DNA of 24,425 nucleotides, taken from IMG/VR virus record IMGVR_UViG_3300043434_000308, positions 1 to 24,425 of that record; one strand, written 5' to 3'. The position numbers and the translations under genes were made by a program. The notes under the pieces were generated by a model. It was given only the letters and a program-made list of their open reading frames with translations. It did not search any database and was not told where the DNA came from. The stretch is from a virus. Position 1 is the first letter of the stretch; each line of letters begins with the position of its first letter. Positions 19,716 through 24,425 of this stretch are shown here, in pieces.

Positions 19716-19728
19716 AAAGGAGGTGATT
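19716..19728 (+). promoter_or_regulatory. Perfect Shine-Dalgarno sequence for the antisense small gene
   Basis: AAAGGAGGTGATT, full complement of the 3' end of 16S rRNA, two bases before the ATG at 19731. The extent of the match is greater than for any other gene in the window, and it decides the start. The spacing from the GGAGG core to the ATG is seven bases, which is optimal. Confidence 0.75.
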
Positions 19729-19730
19729 CT

Positions 19731-19907
19731 ATGGACAAGCAACAAGCCTACGAGTCGATCGTTGAGGCGATCCACCTGGCCGTAGACGCGGAGCAGCCCG
19801 AGGGCGGCCCCCATCCGTACAAGCCAGAGACAGAGCAATGCCTTCATGTCGTGTACACCTTGCTGCAAGAGGCGCTGGGCATCAGCGACCCTCACGCAGC
19901 TTCTTGA
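19731..19907 (+). CDS. 58-aa antisense gene inside the virion operon
   Basis: Hypothetical. The product begins MDKQQAYESIVEAIHLAVDA, continues with EQPEGGPHPYKPETEQCLHV and ends LLQEALGISDPHAAS: two amphipathic acidic helices joined by a Gly/Pro loop, one cysteine, no membrane segment. It is on the opposite strand to all genes around it, fills the gap between 19691 and 19882, and overlaps the end of the 425-aa gene by 26 bases. The strong ribosome site argues that it is translated. A clear promoter is not seen; TTGAAT lies upstream at 19670-19675 with no good -10 at the right distance, and GATAAA occurs near 19697. Its setting is that of a moron (independently expressed extra gene). Function unknown. 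Confidence 0.6.
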   Translation: MDKQQAYESIVEAIHLAVDAEQPEGGPHPYKPETEQCLHVVYTLLQEALGISDPHAAS

Positions 19908-21159
19908 TGATCGGCTGCAGCTCATCGATCAGCTGAGGCGTGACCAGCTGCGCTGGTGCTGAACGCTCAAACGCCATCCTGTCGCCGCTCACCGGCATAC
20001 CTCGAGCGCGGCGTTCTGCAAAGAAGTCTTTCCACAGCTCGGTGTGCGGGATGTTCACATCCAGGCCACCGACCACCTGGCCAGCCAGCTGCGTGTCGTA
20101 AGTGCTGTGCGGATCTCTCGCGTTCTTGATGATCGGCTGCGATGTGTCGATGCGGCCCACTGAGTAGCCGCCGTGATAGTTGGGCACAGTGCCCAGTGAC
20201 GGCTCCATGATCGCCTTGCGAATGGACGCCAGCTCAGGGAAGCCAGCCTTCTGAAAATCATCGAGCTGCATGCGGTTTAAGAACGCATGACGCAGGGCGC
20301 CGTTGTTGCGCAGCTGCGCGACCACCTCGGGTGACTGCAAGCCTGCAAACTCAGGGCGCAAAGTGCGCACAGCGTCGTCAAACTCGCGCTGTGACTTCTT
20401 GGTGATCTTGCCGCTGCGGATCATCTCAAGCGCGGCATCAGTGGGCATTGTGCTGAAGTTCAGCGAGTCGTGGCCCATTGGCACATACATGAGGTTCACG
20501 TTGGCGCCAGGCGTCGCCTGCTGGGCGCCCACTGCGCGGTTGCGCAGCTTGCTCACAATGCTCTGGCCACTGGCCCACACAGAGCCGCCAGGCTGGTTGC
20601 CGTGCGTGAGCATGAAGTCAGGCCCGCCCTCGAGCTTCACTGGGTTCTGGAACTTGACGCCATCCACCTCAGTGAGCAGCTTGCCGGCAGCCGTGCGATC
20701 GCCAATGGCCGGGATGATGTACTGGCCTTCCAAGTCCTCGAGGCCGATCGACTTTCGAGTCGGCAAGTCCTTCAAAGGCGTGGCCGAGTAGGTCATCTCG
20801 TCGTAGGGCTTGCTCAACTTCTTGCCCAGGCCGATCGGGTGCCAGTAGCCTGCTGCTTTGGCCTCGGCTGCGCTCATGCGCGGAGCTTTTTCCGCACCGC
20901 GGAGCGCTTTGCTCACCGCCCTGGTCGCGCCGCCAACGACGGGCACCATGCCGATGCTCGAGAGGGCCATGCCCAGCTTGTCGCCCTCGCGCCTGGAGCG
21001 TTCGAAGTCACGCGCACTGAGGGCCGTGCCAACACCAGGCACAAAACCCGCGCCGATGTCGGTCGCGACATCAGCCAGGTCTTGATCTTCGGGCGTATCA
21101 AACGAAACGAACTTCTGCGCCCTGCTGCGCAGCGCGTCAATGAGTGCTGATGCGTCCAT
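19882..21159 (-). CDS. 425-aa protein with toxin-like N-terminal Gly/Ala hairpin
   Basis: Not recognised as a named family. Residues about 28-88 read DVATDIGAGFVPGVGTALSA, DFERSRREGDKLGMALSSIG and MVPVVGGATRAVSKALRGAE. This pair of Gly/Ala/Val helices around a charged turn is the PGVGTALS...VPVVGG pattern seen in the pre-toxin part of polymorphic toxins and in some phage virion proteins. The rest has GGPDFMLTHGNQPGGSVWAS, MGHDSLNFSTMPTDAALEMI and NGALRHAFLNRMQLDDFQKA, conserved-looking blocks with His, Asp and Asn but no known catalytic set. It lies between the DUF5856-type gene and a 107-aa gene, inside the packaging-capsid block, so it may be packed in the virion. Start preceded by AGGTGAG. 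Confidence 0.7.
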   Translation of the reverse strand: MDASALIDALRSRAQKFVSFDTPEDQDLADVATDIGAGFVPGVGTALSARDFERSRREGDKLGMALSSIGMVPVVGGATRAVSKALRGAEKAPRMSAAEAKAAGYWHPIGLGKKLSKPYDEMTYSATPLKDLPTRKSIGLEDLEGQYIIPAIGDRTAAGKLLTEVDGVKFQNPVKLEGGPDFMLTHGNQPGGSVWASGQSIVSKLRNRAVGAQQATPGANVNLMYVPMGHDSLNFSTMPTDAALEMIRSGKITKKSQREFDDAVRTLRPEFAGLQSPEVVAQLRNNGALRHAFLNRMQLDDFQKAGFPELASIRKAIMEPSLGTVPNYHGGYSVGRIDTSQPIIKNARDPHSTYDTQLAGQVVGGLDVNIPHTELWKDFFAERRARGMPVSGDRMAFERSAPAQLVTPQLIDELQPIIKKLREGR

Positions 21160-21167
21160 CTCTCACC

Positions 21168-21527
21168 TCACTGCAAAGTCAGCGTGTATTGAGTGGTCTC
21201 GTACAGGCGCAAGATCTCATCGATCGTGTTCTGCAGCGATGTCTCGTCCTTTTCGCAGATCTGATAGCGGTACATCTCGATCCACTCAGCGCGAAACGCG
21301 ATTAGGTCGCGAATATCGTCGTCGTTGCCGTCCTCGCGCTTGATGGCCATGCGCCCGCCGTAGTAGCCCTGGTACTGCTCGACAAAACCGTCGATTAGCT
21401 CGAGCAGAGAGTCGTAAAACTCGTTCAGCGCCTTGTGCTCGGCGTAGCTCTTGGTCTTCCAGTGCGCGATGTGCGCAGCGTCACGGTCAAATAACGCCTT
21501 GCTGACAAATTCTTCTGCTTTGTTCAT
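21168..21527 (-). CDS. DUF5856-type protein (ferritin/Dps-like helical bundle)
   Basis: 119 residues. It begins MNKAEEFVSKALFDRDAAHI and has HWKTKSYAEHKALNEFYDSL, then LELIDGFVEQYQGYYGGRMA, ending with a long helix DEILRLYETTQYTLTLQ. The SYAEHKALNEFYDxxxxxxDxFVExYQG pattern is the hallmark of a small phage family that I know as DUF5856, with helices resembling the Dps/ferritin bundle; the His/Glu/Asp residues could bind metal, but activity is not established. Preceded by GAGGTAA; gaps of eight bases on both sides show co-transcription with the portal. The family is common beside packaging genes. Confidence 0.75.
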   Translation of the reverse strand: MNKAEEFVSKALFDRDAAHIAHWKTKSYAEHKALNEFYDSLLELIDGFVEQYQGYYGGRMAIKREDGNDDDIRDLIAFRAEWIEMYRYQICEKDETSLQNTIDEILRLYETTQYTLTLQ

Positions 21528-21535
21528 GTGTTACC

Positions 21536-23485
21536 TCACTGCATTGGGGGCAGGCCGTTGGTGGCCGGCGGCATTTGGGGCGCTGCGGGTGGCAGCTGTG
21601 GCTGAGGCTGCAAAACGCCCATCGCACGCAGCTGGGCCTCTTTGCCAAGCGCGTCCATTTGCGTGTCTTTGGCCTTGGCCATGCGCTGTGCGGCGCCGGC
21701 CTGCTTTTCGGCCACCTCGGCCTCTTGCAAGGGGTTGGGCTGGGGCTGGGGAGCGCCCTGCTGCTTGAGTGCACCGATCGCCTGGTCGAGAACGCTCTCG
21801 ATCTGGGTCGAGACGCGGAACTTGGAGACGCTCCACTGAAGCAGAGACATCAAAACGGGAGCCGCGGCAGGGACAGACTGGGCCATCGGCGCCACCTGGG
21901 AGATGAACGCGCCCAGGCCCTGCATGAACTGCACAGCTGCGTCACGTTCTGCGGCCCAGTCGAGGGCGGCCATCGAGTCGGCCTCGATGTTGATGCGGTA
22001 CTCGTTCATTTCCTCGTCTTTGAGGAGCTGAACGGCCTGCATGGCCAGCGGTGCATCGGGCGTGCGCTCGATGTTGCTGCGCTTGATGATCGTCTCGGGC
22101 TGGAAGTGCTTGCAGATGATCTCGGCCTTGATGCGCAAGGCCTGCGTGATCCAGTCAGCGATGTAGAACTGCTTGAGCTGCACGCGTGTCGAGCCAAACT
22201 GAGCTTTGATCTGCTGGGCAGCCGCGGTCTCAGAGGCCTTTGAGCTGCCGCGCATGATGTCGGAGACGCCCAGCACCTCGTATATCTGCACGACCTTGTC
22301 CTGGCGGTACTGGCGCAGGTGGTCGATGGCGTTGACGACCTCAGCGATCGGAATCCAGTCCACTTGGCCCTTGATGCCGCCCTTCTCAGCGAACATCGCC
22401 CAGTTATCGACTGGGATCATCTGGTTCTCAGCGCCCTGGTTGAACACGCGCTGGATGCCCTCGGCGCTTTTGTCGTACACACCGACGACCTTGGCCGCAC
22501 GTGTGAGCCAGGTGATGCGGGTGTTGATCTCGTCCAGCTCCTCGAACTGGTCCTGGGCAAAGATGTAGTCGGCCCGAGGCATGAAGTTGCTCGAGGTGAC
22601 GTTCGCGGCCAGGGGCTTGGGGCAGGGGAAGAAACCGTCCAGGCCCAGTGGGTCGTCTTTGACGTCCAAAATGACGTCGCAGCTCTTGGCGTACCAGTAG
22701 ACCTTGCGGTTTTCCTTGCACCAGATCTCGAAGACCTCGGCCTTGTTCCAGGGATCGTGCTTCGGTGACTGGTCGTTGACCTGGTCCTTCTTGCTGTAGT
22801 TGCCAAGGGGCACCTGCGCAGCGATCGCCTCGCCAAAGCGGGCCACCAGCTGGTCTTTCGTCATGAAAACGCGACGCGCAACCCAGCGGATCTCATGCCA
22901 AGTGCGAGCTGGGCTGTAAAAAAAGTCTTCCCAATAGATGTAGTCGCAGGGCGCGTCTTCGTTGACGATGCGCTCTGCCTCTTGGGCGGGGCTCAACTCT
23001 TGGCCAAACTCGTCAAAGACAGCGGGGATCTCGTAGGGCTCAGTCGTCACCTCGTATCTGAGCCAGATCTGACCCTCGCCGACGACAAGCCAGTCCTCGA
23101 TGCCCTGACGCACAGCCGAGTCCCAGGCAGAGACGTTGTCGTCGAAGGCGCGATTGAGCAGGCGCTGCAGGATCGTGCCCGACACACGGGCGACGTCGTC
23201 GTCGTAGTCCTGGAACGAACGCGCCACGTCGGCTTTCGGTGGCCGGGCGTAGAGCATGGACAGCAGAACCTGCATCGTTGACCAGAACAGGTTGACCTTG
23301 CTCTCGTCTTTGGCATACGCGTCGCGCTTGTCCAGGTAGCGCTGCGTGATGCGGTTCGCGTCCTGGTGAAACTTCAGCAGCTCCTGCTGCGAAGCCTGAA
23401 TCTCGGTCTGCCACTTCTGGGCCAGACCGTTTGGCGTATTAGCGAAGTCGCTTTCGCTCGTAATTGATGCGCTTGTACTCATCAT
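21536..23485 (-). CDS. Portal (head-tail connector) protein
   Basis: 649 residues. The start at 23485 overlaps the terminase stop as ATGA, with GGAAGG six bases before; 23482 is an in-frame alternative (the next Met), and the longer upstream frame is an overlap shadow. After a short N-terminus comes NGLAQKWQTEIQASQQELLK and QRYLDKRDAYAKDESKVNLF, then VLLSMLYARPPKADVARSFQ, the recurrent start of podovirus portals. The middle has WEDFFYSPARTWHEIRWVAR and VNAIDHLRQYRQDKVVQIYE, followed by GVSDIMRGSSKASETAAAQQ, typical of the crown and stem region. The last 70 residues are Gln/Pro/Ala-rich and probably disordered. Twelve copies form the ring through which DNA is packed and to which the adaptor binds. 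Confidence 0.9.
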   Translation of the reverse strand: MMSTSASITSESDFANTPNGLAQKWQTEIQASQQELLKFHQDANRITQRYLDKRDAYAKDESKVNLFWSTMQVLLSMLYARPPKADVARSFQDYDDDVARVSGTILQRLLNRAFDDNVSAWDSAVRQGIEDWLVVGEGQIWLRYEVTTEPYEIPAVFDEFGQELSPAQEAERIVNEDAPCDYIYWEDFFYSPARTWHEIRWVARRVFMTKDQLVARFGEAIAAQVPLGNYSKKDQVNDQSPKHDPWNKAEVFEIWCKENRKVYWYAKSCDVILDVKDDPLGLDGFFPCPKPLAANVTSSNFMPRADYIFAQDQFEELDEINTRITWLTRAAKVVGVYDKSAEGIQRVFNQGAENQMIPVDNWAMFAEKGGIKGQVDWIPIAEVVNAIDHLRQYRQDKVVQIYEVLGVSDIMRGSSKASETAAAQQIKAQFGSTRVQLKQFYIADWITQALRIKAEIICKHFQPETIIKRSNIERTPDAPLAMQAVQLLKDEEMNEYRINIEADSMAALDWAAERDAAVQFMQGLGAFISQVAPMAQSVPAAAPVLMSLLQWSVSKFRVSTQIESVLDQAIGALKQQGAPQPQPNPLQEAEVAEKQAGAAQRMAKAKDTQMDALGKEAQLRAMGVLQPQPQLPPAAPQMPPATNGLPPMQ

Positions 23486-24425
23486 CCAACCCTTCCAGAC
23501 TGCACCGGCTGGCAGTCCCAAATGTCATTAAGTGCAAAGGCGTAGCTCGCGCCACCTTTGGGCAGTGATGAGATTGTAGTAACACGGCTAGATTTCCTCG
23601 ACGTCGGACGCGAAGCAAGGGCCAGGTATCTGAACGAGTCCGACGCGTGCGAGTGCTGGTCGTGCTTGGGCCGGTTGCGGTAGGTCTGCGTCTTCTCGTC
23701 CCACTCGCGCATGTAGGCACGCAGGTGCTCGACGCCCTCGTAGGTCGCCTGCTCGTCAAAGTAGCAGTGCGGGATGATCATCCGCGCGGCCTCGATGCCG
23801 TCTTGCAAGCTCATCTCAGGCACAAGGTTGGGCCGGATGCCGTTGGCCAGGAACTGCTCGATGATCGACTTGCCGGTCTGCAGCGACTTTGCGCGGGCGT
23901 CGTGTGGCAGGAAGATGCCCCGCGGGTTGACCAGGTACGGGCGGGACTTGACCCAGTCGATGTAGTGCTGGATCGGCTGGTTGTCGTCCTCCATGAACTC
24001 GACAATGCGCAGCCCGTCCATGGTCTCCTGCCAGCCCCACCAGGAGCAGCTGTCGGTGTAGCCCAAGTCAGCGACCAGGTTCACAGGGAACGCCTTGTCC
24101 ACTGGGTACAGGCCGATGCGGCCATCGTTGTAGGCCTCACCGATCTGCTTGGCGAAGTAGGCGCCAGGCACGGCAGCGTCGAACGAGCACTCGTACTCAA
24201 CGAGGAAGGAGTCCTCGGTCATCTGGGCCTTGGCGTCGCGCAATTCATCGGGGTGGATGATTCCGGTCTTGGACGCGGGCAGCTCGAGCAGGAGGTGGGT
24301 CTCTGGGTTCATCCGCGCTTCTTCGCGCAGGTTCCAGAACATGTTCTTGCCCGCGGGCGTGCCGGCGAAGATGGCCCAGCCGCGGCGGTCTGACAGGGCT
24401 GGACGCAAAACCTTGTACCAGGCGC
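23482..24425 (-). CDS. Terminase large subunit, C-terminal part (5' end outside window)
   Basis: Motor and nuclease that pumps and cuts phage DNA. The frame is open past the right edge, so the ATPase Walker motifs are not visible; the TTG at 24408 is internal. The visible 314 residues start AWYKVLRPALSDRRGWAIFA with GTPAGKN, the coupling motif after the ATPase core. Then come a linker with EDSFLVEYECSFDAAVPG and the RNase H-like nuclease: first Asp in VADLGYTDS (about 119), second in PHDARAKS (about 175), third in HSHASDSFRYLAL (about 262). These three acidic residues are the expected metal ligands. It is coupled to the portal gene by ATGA. The small subunit would be further to the right. Confidence 0.93.
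   Translation of the reverse strand, partial: AWYKVLRPALSDRRGWAIFAGTPAGKNMFWNLREEARMNPETHLLLELPASKTGIIHPDELRDAKAQMTEDSFLVEYECSFDAAVPGAYFAKQIGEAYNDGRIGLYPVDKAFPVNLVADLGYTDSCSWWGWQETMDGLRIVEFMEDDNQPIQHYIDWVKSRPYLVNPRGIFLPHDARAKSLQTGKSIIEQFLANGIRPNLVPEMSLQDGIEAARMIIPHCYFDEQATYEGVEHLRAYMREWDEKTQTYRNRPKHDQHSHASDSFRYLALASRPTSRKSSRVTTISSLPKGGASYAFALNDIWDCQPVQSGRVG

Overview
The window looks like the late (virion and lysis) half of a temperate, short-tailed (podovirus-like) bacteriophage, read almost entirely on the minus strand. GC-rich codon use, the general style of the proteins and the tRNA-type attachment site suggest a proteobacterial host, probably a betaproteobacterium of the Burkholderiales. 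That host call is inference from family resemblance, not from any host gene in view.

Layout from right to left, in the direction of transcription. At 24425-23482 is the end of the large terminase subunit (cut by the window edge). Then come the portal (23485-21536), a small phage protein of the DUF5856 type (21527-21168), a 425-aa protein with a toxin-like N-terminal hairpin (21159-19882), a 107-aa protein (19691-19368), scaffold (19361-18222) and major capsid protein (18039-17068). The capsid gene has its own probable promoter, a leader made of four consecutive stem-loops, and a terminator or attenuator just after it. Next are a 61-aa decoration-like protein, a 205-aa virion protein, the head-tail adaptor (16145-15396), the beta-propeller nozzle protein (15393-13798) and a strongly repetitive acidic/Gly/Ala protein (13798-12266). 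A GNAT-type acetyltransferase, a Gln/Asn-rich protein ending in a short S74 domain, three internal (ejection-type) proteins, a trimeric tail fibre (7121-4530), a Gly-rich adhesin (4533-3742) and its 137-aa partner follow. The run ends in a lysis region (3269-723) holding five small or membrane proteins, a GH108 muramidase and a 3TM holin, and stops at a rho-independent terminator (641-668).

Left of that terminator is an integration site. A 3' half of a tRNA-Cys(GCA) gene (587-630, minus strand) is flanked by a perfect IHF consensus (570-582) and by direct repeats of the TTTTGGCACA type (519-538 and 691-721), then by the C-terminal catalytic domain of a tyrosine integrase (plus strand, ends 518). 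Because integrase and lysis genes lie on opposite sides of one site, this is the arrangement expected of attP in a free, circular or concatemeric phage genome, or of a tandem prophage junction, rather than one end of a single prophage.

Only two genes are on the plus strand: integrase, and a 58-aa gene (19731-19907) with a perfect Shine-Dalgarno sequence, placed antisense inside the virion operon. No replication genes, repressor, small terminase or tRNA array are in view. The best candidates for new biology are the four-hairpin capsid leader with its downstream dual-fold terminator, the antisense small gene, and the repeat protein at 12266-13798.
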